Below are positions 11,616-24,720 of a stretch of 64,000 nt of DNA, one piece after another. The stretch is taken from contig BDDD01000314.1 in NCBI GenBank assembly GCA_001972305.1, forward strand, positions 744,001-808,000. Direction: 5' to 3'. The notes under the pieces are model-generated. The model saw only the letters and a program-made list of their open reading frames with translations. It searched no databases and was not told where the DNA came from. This DNA comes from Cephalotus follicularis (lineage: Eukaryota; Streptophyta; Magnoliopsida; Oxalidales; Cephalotaceae). How positions within the stretch are numbered: position 1 is the first letter of the stretch; the number at the start of each line of letters is the position of its first letter. The translations under genes and the position numbers were made by a program.

Positions 11616-14470
11616 TGTAATAAACGCAATTTCAATGTGATGTGTATTGATCCAAATATTGAAATAAAATATACATTTTAATTGAATTATAGTCCAAATA
11701 TGATATTCTTTTGTGTTTAATTATGTTTGGAATGAATGGAGGTTCGTTTGGTGGAAACCGAACTTGAGAAACCCTAATTTAACCAGGACAGCCGACTGAC
11801 ACAGGGGATCAGTCGACTGCCTGCTGCGTGTAATGGACAGTCGACTGCTCCATGAATCCAGTCGACTGTAAATTCGACAGAACATGTGTCTGTGCAGGTT
11901 TCAAACTGAGCTTAGGTGTGGCAATTAATGGGACAAGTGTCCTAAGCTGCCATGACATGCAAAGTGATGCCTTGCATGTCCTCTGCACCTCTGCAAAGAT
12001 TGCAGACCCTGCACTTGCAAGAATCAAGAAAGAAAAGTAAGAAAGAAGTGAGAAATGACAAGGAATGGAGAGATGCATGTGAGAGAGAGAATGGAGTAAA
12101 TGAGAGGTGAGGAATCTGACGAATTTATTCTAGATTGTTGAGCCTATATCATCTGTGCATAGACTAATTTTAAGTGTTGTTAAATACTAAAAGAAGAAGG
12201 AATTGTTGAAGGAGTATTGGAGAACTTGCCTTGGAAGGTTTGGCGTTGAAGCTCAAAGTAAGAAAGCTTGAACATCTCCTGGTAAGTTCAATTCGAACCC
12301 TCTGTGTTAATGTGATGTTGTAATCCAACATTAAGTCATCTTGGAAGAATGCTTAGTCTCTATTAACATGGTTATGATTAACATCTTCGAGGATTGAATG
12401 GAATGGTGCTATGGTTCATAAGTATGAGAATGATTAATCTCCAACTGATTGAGGGTTGTTGATAGTTACCATAACTGCTGAATTCCTCATGAATATGCAT
12501 GTACACCTGCTATTCACTAAGGGATTATGAATTGAAATAGTTGGACATGCATAAGATATGTTAAAAGGGGGAATTGATATAAAGCTTAATGAATAATGAC
12601 TTAAGCTATTGATTGTAATGTCTATAAAGTTACTGAATCCACTGAAACTGATTGCATGTATCTATAACATGCATAGATTGAACTACTGAAATTAAAAGGA
12701 TTGATTGGTAAAAGATTGGAAAAGGACTTGGAAGCTTTAAAGAGAAAGATCATTCAATTGATCTTGGGATAGCAAAAATTGAGTTAGGGGTAGTGTTATG
12801 TATTGGAAGATATGATCATGCATCACATGTATACTAATATCTCTTTACATTGGACTGATTTGGCATTGGAATTGCATTTGCACAAAACTGTTCTGCAGCA
12901 TTTCTGGGCAAAACCAGTCGACTGCCACCCAAAGCAGTCGACTACTCAACCCAACAGCCGACTGGTTCTTAAGAGCAGTCGACTGTTCTGGGCTGGAACT
13001 GCATAATAATCACTAAATTGCTACTGTTTTGCATTGTTGATGGTTTGTATATGTTACCAACATAATGCACATACTGTATGATGTTAGTTAACATCATTAC
13101 TGATGATATTTCACTGATCGAACGAATTATGGTTATACGCACAATTTATGGCTTAAACACCATTTCAAGTGAAAGTTATGATTTACAAAATCTATTAATT
13201 TGATTAATGTTATTGTATATACTACTTATGTTAGTATATATCTACTGTTTGGTGCTACTAACACCACTACTAATGATAATTTTGAGATTAAAAACCATTT
13301 ATGGGACTTGAACCAAAATCGTGATAATTCACTATCATTTCAAAGGAATACCGAATTATCCACTATTGATTTATCAACTATTGATTTGTGAAATACTGTT
13401 TTCACCTACTGCTTCAGATTCTAATTATTGAATCAACTGTGTGCTACATGCACGATTTATGATATTTACTATCATTTTCAAAAGAACGTTTATTGTTAAA
13501 TGAACTACTGTTTTTCCTCCACATGAGAGGTACCGACTGTTTTGTTCCCGAATTGGAAACCACTACTGTACTGATATCGTTTCCTCATATGAGATGCACG
13601 ATTACTGAACTGTTATATGTTTCTAAAGAAAACATTCAATATTGCATATAAATTATATATGTAATATTACTACTGATTGTACTGATTGAATTGATTGTCT
13701 ATGCTTACTGCCGTAGTTCGGTGATGGAGGTTATCACTGGCTATGGATGTGATTCTGGGTGCCAGGAGTTGGCCAGAGTATCACCTACTATCTGCAATTG
13801 CAGAATTACTGTTAAACTACCCGCCAACGACGGTAGTAACTGATACCTTTTCTATCATTCTCGGAGTGTAGGGTGATAGTTAGGTGGTGCACAGTTGGGG
13901 CTAGGAGTTAGCAACATGTGACACCCAAACGACTGTATTGAATTGATTGTACCCTTGTGCGGTATCTTTGCATATGTACTGTTTATGGCCACTTGGCATG
14001 ATTGCTCTATATTGGCTATTAAAATGATATTTTGATATAAACTGGTATACATAATTGCATTCATATATTCCTCTGCATACATTAGTTTCCTGCTTAGCCA
14101 AGTGAGGACAACGGCTAACCCCTACCATTACAGATTGAGCAAGGACATTCGGAACTTACTACTGAAGCTTGGAGAGCTTCTTCGGCTTTATCGTTTTAAG
14201 GTTGTTATTCCTTTTTCTGTATTGTACTGTAATGTAATGAACGAATCATACCTCGTTTGTGATGTTTCCTTATGTTAAGGATAATTCGACATGTAATAAC
14301 TGCACGTAGTATGGGATGCGTGCGAAGGCTTGTAATTTTATATATTCTGGCTTATTGACTGCTTCCGCATACTGTTTATAAACTGTTAAATGAAATGCTG
14401 GAATGTATGTTTAATACTGATATCACCATATATGCTGGTCAATGATGTATTGAAATAACGGGGTGTGACA
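11616..14470 (+). repeat. C 5' LTR
   Basis: The LTR begins TGTAATAAACGC and ends GGGGTGTGACA immediately before the primer site. It carries CAG-YYRR-CTG cores at 11785-11880 and 12914-12986. A block near 14092-14138 (CTTAGCCAAGTGAGGAC, then TTACAGATTGA) is shared with B. Confidence 0.92.
12914..12986. repeat. CAG-YYRR-CTG array, C 5' LTR
   Basis: Four cores begin at 12915, 12935, 12955 and 12976 (TCGA, TCGA, CCGA, TCGA in the middle). The spacing is 20, 20 and 21 bp. The second LTR has the same four at 18364-18435. A further group of four lies at 11785-11880. Confidence 0.8.
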
Positions 14471-14473
14471 GCA

Positions 14474-14485
14474 TGGTATCAGAGC
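14474..14485 (+). other. C primer-binding site
   Basis: TGGTATCAGAGC lies three bases after the LTR. It is the perfect tRNA-Met primer-site word of plant retroelements. Confidence 0.9.
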
Positions 14486-14573
14486 ATATTCCATATATGC
14501 TAGCTGGGATAAGTTTCTCGGAAATTAATGAAATTCTTCCTAATGATTTTTGTCATTCCATATAGGAAACTAA

Positions 14574-15290
14574 ATGGATCCAAGAAGAGGACGAAGGGGA
14601 AGGCGTAGAGCCAACGACGGATTCAATGCTCCGGTCGTACCCGAAAACTTTCCGCAAATGAATGAAGAGATGAACGTTCCTCCAGTCCATGAGAAGCGAA
14701 GTAATTTTGATAACCTGGCTGATCTTTTCCGACAGCAAATGCAATCAAATGCAGCGAAGATGGAGTAGATCCGGCAGATGTATGTGGCTAACCGGGCATA
14801 TCAACCATCACCGGATGCTTGTCATGCAGGCGGATTAGGCCGAGATCTGGAGCGGTTCATGCGACAGAATCCTCCGACTTTTAATGGCGAGCTGAATGCC
14901 ACTGCTGCTGAGCGATGGATTCGAGATCTGGAGAAGATATTTACTGCTCTAGACTGTACTGATGAGTAGAAGCTCAGTTTTGCTGTGTACCGCCTATGGG
15001 GTGAAGCGACGTACTGGTGGGAGAGAACAGAAGCTAAATGGGAAGCCCGTGGACTCAACAGAACTTGGGACAGATTTCAGTCCGAGTTTCTAAATGCTTA
15101 TGTACCACAGATAGAGCGTGATAGATGGGAGACAGAGCTGATGGAGCTACGTCAAGGAGATATGATGGTAGCTCAGTACCAGACCAGATTTACAGAGCTG
15201 GCCAGACACACGCCTTATCTAGTGGAGGGAGAGTCACGGATGATCCGGAGGTTCCTAAAAGGCCTTTGACCTGATATCAGATCCAAACTG
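14574..15290 (+). pseudogene. gag: C gag, capsid part (fossil)
   Basis: The region begins MDPRRGRRGRRRANDGFNAP, an arginine-rich start. It continues with Tekay capsid words: RFMRQNPPTFNGELNATAA, AERWIRDLEKIF, YRLWGEATYWWERTEAKWE and MMVAQYQTRFTELARHTPY. These match the same region of element B closely, as expected of one lineage. The capsid would package element RNA in cytoplasmic particles. Broken. Confidence 0.88.
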
Positions 15291-17040
15291 TTGGCGCTGC
15301 AGCTTACATCTTTTGTTGAAGTTGCTGAGAGGGCAATGATTCTCGAGGAAGATGCTAATGAGAGAAGGACAGAACGGTCTCAAGCTACTCAATCGAGGGC
15401 CGTACAGTCACAGGGGCAGGGAAGCAATAATCCTGCCAGGTCAAACAAGTCTGATAACAGAGGGCAAGGTGGGTCTCGACGCAACCGATCAAGGACACCT
15501 GGCCGGAACAGTCAGCAGAATGTTAGTGGATGTAATTTTTGCGGCCGTCAGAACCATGACGAGACCGATTGCTGGAAGAAATTGGGAAAATGTTTGAGAT
15601 GTGGTTCTCAAGATCATGTACTGAATAAATGCCCGATGATGAGGGATTATGCACGAGGCCAACAGGGGAGTGCTGGTGCGAGTGGTAGTGTTGCGGCAAC
15701 TCAACAGCGGAAGGACACTGGAAAGGGGATCATGAAAGGTAGGGTCTACACCTTATCTAAAGATGACGTGCCAGAATCCACTACAGTTGTGGGAGGTACC
15801 ATTTATATATCTGGCATATTAGCACATGTGTTGATTGACCCTGGTGCAACGCATTCATTTATTGCATCTTGTTTTGCTCGCAAATTGCATGGTGTTACTT
15901 CTAGATTGCCATATGTTTTGGAGGTGAGTACTCCTGCGGGTACTTGTCTTTTATCCGATACTGTTCTAAATGACTGTGAAATCATATTATCTGGGATTGA
16001 ATTATCTGCTGACCTGATAGTGTTGCCTATCCGAGATTTTGATGTAATCTTGGGGATGGATTGGTTATATGCTCATCATGCTTGTGTTGATTGCTACAAC
16101 AAGATGATGACATTCTACTTGAAAGATGGGACTGAGTGCAAGTTCATCGGAGAGAAGAATGTTACTGCTCCGATTATTTCATATACCCGAGCACAAAAGT
16201 ATCTCAAGCAAGGGTGTGAAGGTTATTTGGCGTATGTGATTGATCATACGAAAGGTATGCCTAGTGTAGAGCAGGTTCTAGTTGTATGTGATTTTCCTGA
16301 TGTATTTCCAGATGATCTCACTTCACTGCCGCCGGAGAGGGACATAGAGTTCAGCATTGAATTGTTGCCTAGTACTGCTCCGATATCCAGAGCACCATAC
16401 CGAATGGCTCCTGCCGAACTGAAGGAATTAAAAGTTCAACTGCAGGATTACCTGGACAAAGGTTTTATCAGACCAAGTGTGTCACCGTGTGGAGCACCTT
16501 TCTTGTTCGTAAAGAAGAAGGATGGATCGATGCGGCTGTGCATTGATTACAGATTGCTGAATCAAGTGACGGTGAAGAACAAATATCCTCTGCCACATAT
16601 TGAGGAATTGTTCGACCAATTACAAGGCTCGACTGTATTCTCCAAACTTGACCTGAGAACAGGCTATCATCAGTTGAGGATCCGAGAAGGTGATGTGGAG
16701 AAGACCGCATTCAGAACCAGATATGGGCACTACGAGTTTCTGATATTGCCGTTTGGTTTGACGAATGCACCCGCAGCCTTTATGTGCCTGATGAACAGAG
16801 TGTTCCAACCGTATCTTGATCAGTTTGTTGTGATATTCCTAGATGACATCCTGATCTACTCCGAGAGTGTTGAGGAACACATACAGCACTTGCAGATTGT
16901 ATTGCAGGTATTGCGGAAGGAAGAATTGTATGCCAAATTAAGCAAGTGCGAATTCTGGCTGGATCATGTGACTTTCTTAGGTCACATAGTGTCGAGTGAA
17001 GGATTGTCAGTGGATCCTTCGAAGATTGAGAGCATTGTTG
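15291..17040 (+). CDS. pol: C nucleocapsid-protease-RT stretch (fossil, long open frame)
   Basis: A long open stretch of about 580 codons. In order it holds the end of Gag, a knuckle pair near residues 80-115 ([14 protein letters not shown] and [14 protein letters not shown]), the aspartic protease ([10 protein letters not shown] near 183, then [16 protein letters not shown]) and the reverse transcriptase ([20 protein letters not shown], then the catalytic-loop word [11 protein letters not shown] near residue 520). It would make first-strand DNA of the element from the tRNA primer. It shows the typical single gag-pol layout of Tekay. The element as a whole is broken. Confidence 0.9.
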
Positions 17041-17691
17041 ATTGACCCCAACCGAGGAACGCTACGGAGGTGCGTAGTTTCTTGGGATTGGCTGGCTATT
17101 ATCGCAGATTCATCACTGACACAGTTAACGCAGAAGAAGTCCAGCTTTGTGTGGGATGATTCTTGCGAGACAAGTTTCCAGGAGTTGAAGAGTCGGTTGA
17201 TTTCGGCTCCAGTGCTGGCATTACCTGAGGGTAATGAAGGGTTTACTGTTTATACAGATGCCTCTGGGAAAGGACTGGAATGCGTTCTGATGTAACACGG
17301 TAGGGTGATTGCATACGCATCGAGGAAGTTGAAGCCGTACGAGGAAAACTATCCCGTGCACGATCTGGAACTGGCAGCCATAGTATTTGCTTTACAGAAA
17401 TGGAGGCACTATCTCTATGGGGCTCAGTTTGAAATATTTACTGACCATAAAAGCTTGAAATATTTGTTTTCCCAGAAGGAGCTTAACATGAGACAGAGGT
17501 GATGGGTGGAATTCTTCAATGACTACAATTGTAACATTCAGTACCACCCGGGGAAGGCAAATGTAGTGGCTGATGCGCTGAGTCGCAAAGCAATGATTGC
17601 TGGTGCTATGGTCTCACAGTGGAACCTATTGGAGGAGTTTCAGAGATGGAATCCGTTCATGGTTTCCCGAGGAGTGATTGTGGCTAGTATG
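17041..17691 (+). pseudogene. C RNase H region (fossil)
   Basis: Recognisable words are [50 protein letters not shown] and [15 protein letters not shown]. These are the conserved landmarks of gypsy RNase H, which degrades the RNA strand after reverse transcription. Broken. Confidence 0.85.
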
Positions 17692-19919
17692 AAGTTGAAG
17701 CTCAAAGTAAGAAAGCTTGAACATCTCCTGGTAAGTTCAATTCGAACCCTCTGTGTTAATGTGATGTTGTAATCCAACATTAAGTCATCTTGGAAGAATG
17801 CTTAGTCTCTATTAACATGGTTATGATTAACATCTTCAAGGATTGAATGGAATGGTGCTATGGTTCATAAGTATGAGAATGATTAATCTCCAACTGATTG
17901 AGGGTTGTTGATAGTTACCATAACTACTGAATTCCTCATGAATATGCATGTACACCTGCTATTCACTAAAGGATTAAGAATTGAAATAGTTGGACATGCA
18001 TAAGATATGTTAAAAGGGGGAATTGATATAAAGCTTAATGAATAATGACTTAAGCTATTGATTGTAATGTCTATAAAGTTACTGAATCCACTGAAACTGA
18101 TTGCATGTATCTATAACATGCATAGATTGAACTACTGAAATTAAAAGGATTGATTGGTGAAAGATTGGAAAAGGACTTGGAAGCTTTAAAGAGAAAGATC
18201 ATTCAATTGATCTTGGGATAGCAAAAATTGAGATAGGGGTAGTGTTATGTATTGGAAGATATGATCATGCATCACATGTATACTACTTTCTCTTTACATT
18301 GGACTGATTTGGCATTGGAATTGCATTTGCACAAAACTGTTCTGCGGCATTTCTGGGCAAAACCAGTCGACTGCCACCCAAAGCAGTCGACTACTCAACC
18401 CAACAGCCGACTGGTTCTTAAGAGCAGTCGACTGTTATGGGCTGGAACTGCATAATAATCACTAAATTGCTACTGTTTTGCATTGTTGATGGTTTGTATA
18501 TGTTACCAACATAATGCACATACTGTATGATGTTAGTTAACATCATTACTGTTGATATTTCACTGATCGAACGAATTATGGTTATACGCACAATTTATGG
18601 CTTAAACACCATTTCAAGTGAAAGTTATGATTTACAAAATCTATTAATTTGATTAATGTTATTGTATATACTACTTATGTTAGTATATATCTACTGTTTG
18701 GTGCTACTAACACCACTACTAATGATAATTTAGAGATTAAAAACCATTTATGGGACTTGAACCAAAATCGTGATAATTCACTATCATTTCAAAGGAATAC
18801 CGAATTATCCACTAATGATTTATCAACTATTGATTTGTGAAATACTGTTTTCACCTACTGTTTTAGATTCTAATTATTGAATCAACTGTGTGCTACATGC
18901 ACGATTTATGATATTTACTATCATTTTCAAAAGAACGTTTATTGTTAAATGAACTACTGTTTTTCCTCCACATGAGAGGTACCGACTGTTTTGTTTCCGA
19001 ATTGGAAACCACTACTGTACTGATATCGTTTCCTCATATGAGATGCACGATTACTGAACTGTTATATGTTTCTAAAGAAAACATTCGATATTGCATATAA
19101 ATTATATATGTAATATTACTACTGATTGTACTGATTGAATTGATTGTCTATGCTTACTGCCGTAGTTCGGTGATGGAGGTTATCACTGACTATGGATGTG
19201 ATTCTGGGTGCCAGGAGTTGGCCAGAGTATCACCTACTGTCTGCAATTGCAGAATTACTCTTAAACTACCCGCCAACGCCGGTAGTAACTGATACCTTTT
19301 CTATCATTCTCGGAGTGTAGGGTGATAGTTAGGTGGTGCACAGTTGGGGCTAGGAGTTAGCAACATGTGACACCCAAACGACTATATTGAATTGATTGTA
19401 CCCTTGTGCGGTATCTTTGCATATGTACTGTTTATGGCCACTTGGCATGATTGCTCTATATTGGAAATTAAAATGATATTTTGATATAAACTGAAATACA
19501 TAATTGCATTCATATATTCCTCTGCATACATTAAATTCCTGCTTAGCCAAGTGAGGACAACGGCTAACCCCTACCATTACAGATTGAGCAAGGACATTCG
19601 GAACTTACTGCTGAAGCTTGGAGAGCTTCTTCAGCTTTATCGTTATAAGGTTGTTATTCCTTTTTCTGTATTGTACTGTAATGTAATGAACAAATCATAC
19701 CTCGTTTGTGATGTTTCCTTATGTTAAGGATAATTAGACATGTAATAACAGCACGTAGTATGGGATGCGTGCGAAGGCTTGTAATTTTATATATTCTGGC
19801 TTATTGACTGCTTAAGCATACTGTTTATAAACTGTTAAATGAAATGCTGGAATGTATGTTTAATACTGATATCACCATATATGCTGGTCAATGATGTATT
19901 GAAATAACGGGGTGTGACA
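17692..19919 (+). repeat. C 3' LTR
   Basis: This is near-identical to the matching part of 11616-14470 from about 12250 onward, and ends GGGGTGTGACA followed by the ATCGG duplication. It is about 2.2 kb long against 2.86 kb for the 5' LTR. Confidence 0.9.
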
Positions 19920-21027
19920 ATCGGACTATCTACTCAAACGGATCATTGTAAGCAGAGGATTCAACCTCAAGGATAGAAGCATAACTACAGGTTATCATAA
20001 CGTCCATATAACACCTCTTCCAACATACATTTCATCATACAAGTCAACACCAAGATAAGGGTTCAACATGCACGCACATAATCTCATTTGATTCTCAGTA
20101 GCAAGCATAGCAGATGAAAAATAGTAGCAACCACGTCTTAAAATCGGTAACTACATCTCACACAACCAGGCCTTCAAACCATAGAACATGCAGTAACTGT
20201 AAACTCAAAATACCATTACAACTTCCCCTACCTTTTGATTCCAAGTTAGGAATCTGTAAGTCCACCTCTTTGTATTCCAACAGTGACGTTTTGGGCTCCC
20301 AGAAGTTCCAACTCCAAGCCCAGCAGCTCCAAGAACAGCCCAATAGCTCCAACCCGAGCTCCAAGCTTCAACAATGGAGAAACACTCCCTTCCCTCTTTT
20401 CTCTGTGTTTTTCTCTACTATCCTCTCCGGTTCTTAGACTTTTCAGTACCAGGATGAAGGAGATGAGTGAAGACGTTTTATGCAGAGTGTTTCTCTCCCT
20501 CTCTTACTTAGCTCCCCTCACATGGCACTAAATGCCACATTTGTATTCCATATGCATGCACACACTCACAGGTCTAAACTCCTTCCCCCCATAAAGTTTG
20601 CATGATCCACATGTGTCCTCTTCTTCCATTCCTTAGCTGCATGAGACATAGATGGCACCCACTTCCATCTGTCAGCTGTAGCATGTGATTTCCATAACAT
20701 GCAACAAAACAGAGCACGATCCAGTCGGCTGTCCACAACCAACAGCCGGCTGCTCGCCTGGAAGATCGTTACCATGTGGTTCGACAGTTGGCCAGTCGAC
20801 TGGTTCATCCCACCAGTCGACTGCTCCCATACGCAGTCAACCAGTCGGCTGGTCTACTGTACCAGTCGACTGCTCTTAGTGTACATACTAAGCAATCACA
20901 CTTCTAAGTACTTAATTGATTTAAAATCGACATCATCAAATTCGGAAAATCCATCTTTTTATTAATTCCACAAATAAAGTAAATTTACGTTGTGAAATTA
21001 CAATACATGACATTTTCGGGCGTTACA
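19920..21027 (-). repeat. B left (3') LTR, second segment
   Basis: It resumes exactly where 11615 stopped (duplicated ATCGG) and is collinear with 26326-27427. Cores of the CAG-YYRR-CTG kind lie at 20722-20875, including the full palindromic form CAGCCGGCTG at 20743. Small frames at 20114-20531 recur in the other LTR and are not genes. Confidence 0.88.
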
Positions 21028-21045
21028 TCCACCCCTCCTTCAAAG
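21028..21045 (-). other. B polypurine tract (complement)
   Basis: TCCACCCCTCCTTCAAAG directly follows the LTR end. On the minus strand it is a purine-rich plus-strand primer. This fixes the left LTR as the 3' LTR. Confidence 0.85.
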
Positions 21046-22172
21046 GAATTTCGTCCTCGAAATTCAAAACGAGAATAGAACAAGTGCGGGTAGTGTTCTC
21101 GGATATCCTCCTCACGCTCCCAAGTTGCTTCATCTGGTCGGTGGTACTGCCATTGAACCTTGACCATGGATATGGCTCGGTTCCTCAAAATCTGCGTCTT
21201 CCAATTTAGAATCCGTACAGGCAACTCTTCACAAGATAGGTCATCTTGTACCGGAACAGTATCATGATCCAGGACATGTGATGGGTTCGGGATATATCTC
21301 CTCAGCATAGATACATGAAAGACGTCGTGCACATTTGACAGTGCAGGAGGTAAGGCAAGCTGATAGGCTACCTCCCCAAGTCTCTCCAAAATCTCGAAAG
21401 GACCAATATAGCGAGGAGCTAATTTGCCCTTTCTCCCAAACCTTTGCACACCCTTCCATGGTGAGACCTTTAAGAACACTGATTTGGTGAGTCTATCTAC
21501 GACAACCCACACGGCGTTGTGACGGTTCCTAGTCAGAGGAAAACCCGAAACAAAATCCATCGTGACATGTTCCCATTTCCACTTTGGAATTGGTAAAGGT
21601 TGTAGCAAACCTGTCAGTCTCTGGTGCTCAGCCTTGACTGTCTGGCAAGTTAAACACCTTGCCACATGCTCGACGATCTCTCGTTTCATACGAGGCCACC
21701 AGTAAGTCTTCTTCATATCTTGATACATCTTTGTGCTACCAGGATGGATGCTGTACAAAGATTTATGAGCCCCACGAAGTAACTCATTCTTCAACCCTGG
21801 TTTATTCGGAAGACACACACGTCCCCAATATCTCAGAATACCATCAGCATGTACCCGAAAATCGGATTCCAAATCCAGGTTCTCCCGAATTCGTTGCAGC
21901 TCCGGATCATGTGGTTGTGCATCCCTGATGTGATCCAGTAACACAGGCTGTACTCGCATGTCAACCACAAAGATCCCCGGTGACTGATTGAATGGAGACC
22001 ACTCTTGGAAGTCTTCTAGCATCTTCCATTGCGATACTATCGCACTGGCAACCATAGCCTTGTGGCTCAAGGCATTAGCGACTACATTCGCTTTCCTCCT
22101 GTAATACCCTACCAATCCAAGGAAACTGCACACATCTGTCACATTCTTCGGTTGTGGCCAGTCTCGTACCAC
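21046..22172 (-). pseudogene. B integrase and chromodomain region (fossil)
   Basis: A long minus-strand frame of about 395 codons. It holds the end of RNase H (KANVVANALSHK), the zinc-binding part of integrase with H136, H143, C173 and C176 (HIHPGSTKMYQ-like, ARCLTCQ), and the start of the integrase core (WEHVTMDFVSGFPLT). Next come a GPY/F-type segment (YIGPFEILERLGEVAYQL) and a C-terminal chromodomain (MVKVQWQYHRPDEATWEREE, about residues 330-365). In chromoviruses the integrase inserts the DNA copy and the chromodomain steers it to chromatin marks. The frame runs on into LTR sequence. Broken as a gene. Confidence 0.88.
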
Positions 22173-22649
22173 TTAAGTCTTTGACGGATCCACCGTCAAG
22201 CCTTCCCCAGATACGATGTGACCAAGGAAGATCACATGCTCAAGCCAGAACTCGCACTTGCTGGACTTGGCGTACAACCGATGTTCTCTGAGAACTTGCA
22301 ATACTAGCCTCAGATGGTGAGCGTGCTCCTCCTCACACATCGAATATACCAGTATGTCATCGATAAATACCACAATAAACTGGTCCAGGTATGATCGGAA
22401 TATGTCATTCATCAATGACATAAAAGCTGTCGGTGCATTGGTAACACCGAACGGCATCACGAAGAACTCGTAATGACCATACCGTGTCCGGAAGGCAGTC
22501 TTCTCGATGTCTCCTTCTCTTACTCTTAGTTGGTGATAACCTGACCTCAAGTCGAGCTTGGAAAACACCCTTGATCCTTGCAACTGGTCAAACAACTCCT
22601 CAATGTGGGCTAAAGGATATTTGTTCTTGATAGTTTCCGTGTTCAACAT
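22173..22649 (-). pseudogene. B reverse transcriptase region (fossil)
   Basis: Words include [54 protein letters not shown] and the catalytic-loop word [11 protein letters not shown]. These are the landmarks of gypsy RT, very close to those of C. Part of a broken pol gene. Confidence 0.9.
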
Positions 22650-23380
22650 TCTGTAATCGATATCGACCCATCCTTCTTCTTGACAAACAGTACAGGCGCA
22701 CCCAACGGAGAAACACTAGGTCGAATAAAACCCTTATCGGTCAGATCTTGCAACTGTAATTTCAGTTCCCTCAATTCTGCAGGGGCCATCCTATATGGTG
22801 CTTTAGAAATAGGAGCTGTAGCTGGTATAAGATCGATAACAAACTCCATATTTCTCTTCGGTGGCAAAGATCCCAAGTCATCAGGAAATACATCTGAAAA
22901 TTCGCACACAACTGGAATTTCCTCCAAGCTCAAGCCTTTCTCTTTCCTTCGATCAATCACATAGGCCAGATATCCCTCGCATCCCTTTTCTAGGTATCTC
23001 GATGCTCGAACAAAGGATATGATCGGTGTTAAAAACCCTTTGTCTCCTTTGAACTGAAAAGTCATTCCATCGGGTAGAAAAAAATCCACAGTTTTATTAT
23101 AGCAATCCATACGAGCACGGTGTGCTGATAGCCAAGCCATCCCCAATATAACATTGAAGTCACGGATAGGCAGCACTATCAAATCTGCATACAAAGGAAT
23201 GCCTTCCATAGACATCTAACAACTCCTATATATCGAATCAGTATACATAGAAGTCCCAGTCGGTGTGCTCACATTAAGTATATATGACATGCAGTCAGGG
23301 GTGACATCTAAGCAAGATGCGAAACGTGCAGATATAAAAGAATGCGATGCTCTAGAATCCATCAATACTCTAGCAGATTA
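22650..23380 (-). pseudogene. B protease region (fossil)
   Basis: The protease is recognised by VILGMAWLSAHRARMDCYN, the chromovirus word after the active-site loop. It is followed by the linker to RT (SDVFPDDLGSLPPKRNMEF, MAPAELRELKLQLQD). It lies between the knuckle and RT, as expected. Broken. Confidence 0.85.
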
Positions 23381-23926
23381 TCCATATATGTACAGAGTAC
23401 CTCCAACAATGAAAGTCGACTCTGGAACCTCTGTCTGAGCAAGTACAAAAACTCTACCTTTTGCGATGCCCTTACCGGTGTCCTTCCTCTGTGACGGTCC
23501 CGCCGCCGCACCACTACTACTCCTCGGCCCAGTAGGCATTGTAGCAGAACTCTTCGGGCAGTCCTTCACCGAATGACCTGGTGCCCCGCACCTCAAGCAC
23601 CAACCATTGAACCTCTAGCAATCTTTCTATTGGTGGCCGGTACGACCACAATAATAGCAACCTCCAGATCTAGCATTACTCCCTTGGCTAGGAGTACCCT
23701 GTGAAGCTGTCTGTTGAGACTTGTTCTTAGATGACTTCGTCGAAAAACCACCATCTTGCCATTTCGACGATGCAGGTCGGGACTATGTAGGGCTCTGTTT
23801 ACTCTGCTGTGCACGAGCTCTCTCAGCTCGGTCTTCACTGGATATTGTCTCCAACAGTCTTGCTTTCCAAGCAACCTCCACAAAAGTCCTTAGTTCCATA
23901 GCTCTAATCCTTGACCAAAGATCCGG
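23381..23926 (-). pseudogene. gag: B nucleocapsid region (fossil)
   Basis: A CCHC knuckle word, RCGAPGHSVKDCP, stands at about 23560-23595. It is followed by a serine/glycine-rich tail and the GTLYIYG segment that leads into protease. The nucleocapsid binds element RNA. Broken. Confidence 0.8.
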
Positions 23927-24606
23927 TCACAGACCTCTCAGGAATCTCCGAATCTTCTTCTCTTCATCGGCTACCAGATAAGGTGAATGTCTGGCTAGCT
24001 CCATGAACCTTGTTTGATACTCAGTCACAGTCATCTCTCCCTGTCGTAACTCCAAGAGCTCCGTTTCTCGTCGCTCTCGTTCAATACGCGGAACATAAGT
24101 CTCCAAGAACTCTGTCTGGAATCTGTCCCAAGTGCGGTCTAGCCTCTGTGATTCCCATTTTTCTTTGACCATTTCCCACCAATGAGTGGCCTCACCCCAT
24201 AGGCTGTATACAGTAAACTTCAGCTTCTGAGTGTCAGTACAGCCCATTACTTCAAAGATTTTCTCCAAGTCTTGCAGCCATCTCTTAGTAACAGTAGGAT
24301 CAAGTTCCCCATGGAAACTGGGTGGATTTAGCGTCATGAACTTTTCAATATCTCTCCCAAACTGGTTACCATCCTCCCCCGGGCAGTGGTCAGGAGCCCT
24401 ATGTTGTGATCGAGCTTGCACGTAGTACTGGCACATCTCCTCCGCATTAGCCCTATTAAAGGTCATCTATTGCTGAAAATAGTCCGCAATCCGGGCCATT
24501 GGATCTCTATCATCTTGGGGAATATTCATCCCTTGCGGAATGTTTGCTTCCTCAGGGGCATTAGCTCCAACAGCTCTAGCCCTAGCACGTGTCCTCCTTC
24601 GGTCCA
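23927..24606 (-). pseudogene. gag: B gag, capsid part (fossil)
   Basis: It starts MDRRRTRARARAVGANAPEE near 24606. The capsid follows: FMTLNPPSFHGELDPTV, RWLQDLEKIFEVMGCTD, YSLWGEATHWWEMVKEKWE, MTVTEYQTRFMELARHSPY. It matches C's capsid word for word in many places. Broken. Confidence 0.88.
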
Positions 24607-24704
24607 TTGGGATCCTATAAGAAGGTTGGCGGTTAGTCACGACTTTAGGAAAACAATTCATTAATTGCCAAGGAAAGTATCATAGCTAAGCATATATGGA
24701 ATAT

Positions 24705-24716
24705 GCTCTGATACCA
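24705..24716 (-). other. B primer-binding site (complement)
   Basis: GCTCTGATACCA on the plus strand is the exact complement of TGGTATCAGAGC. It sits four bases from the right LTR, which is therefore the 5' LTR of a minus-strand element. Confidence 0.9.
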
Positions 24717-24720
24717 CTGT

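Larger units (their letters stand above)
11616..19919 (+). mobile_element. C: young Tekay-type chromovirus inside B's LTR
   Basis: The 5' LTR is 11616-14470 and the 3' LTR is about 17692-19919. The primer site TGGTATCAGAGC is at 14474-14485, followed by gag, knuckle, protease, RT and RNase H on the plus strand. The perfect 5-bp duplication ATCGG (11611-11615, 19920-19924) splits B's LTR, and the B sequence rejoins cleanly when compared with its other LTR. LTRs differ at only about 1.6% of positions by eye, so C is among the youngest in the nest. It is broken: a few breaks, and no integrase or chromodomain was seen. Confidence 0.93.

Noticed and set aside
20114-20531. Possible small host gene (frames of 82-107 codons, again at 26558-26931)
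   Set aside because: The same frames occur in both LTRs of B, so they are LTR sequence. No conserved domain.
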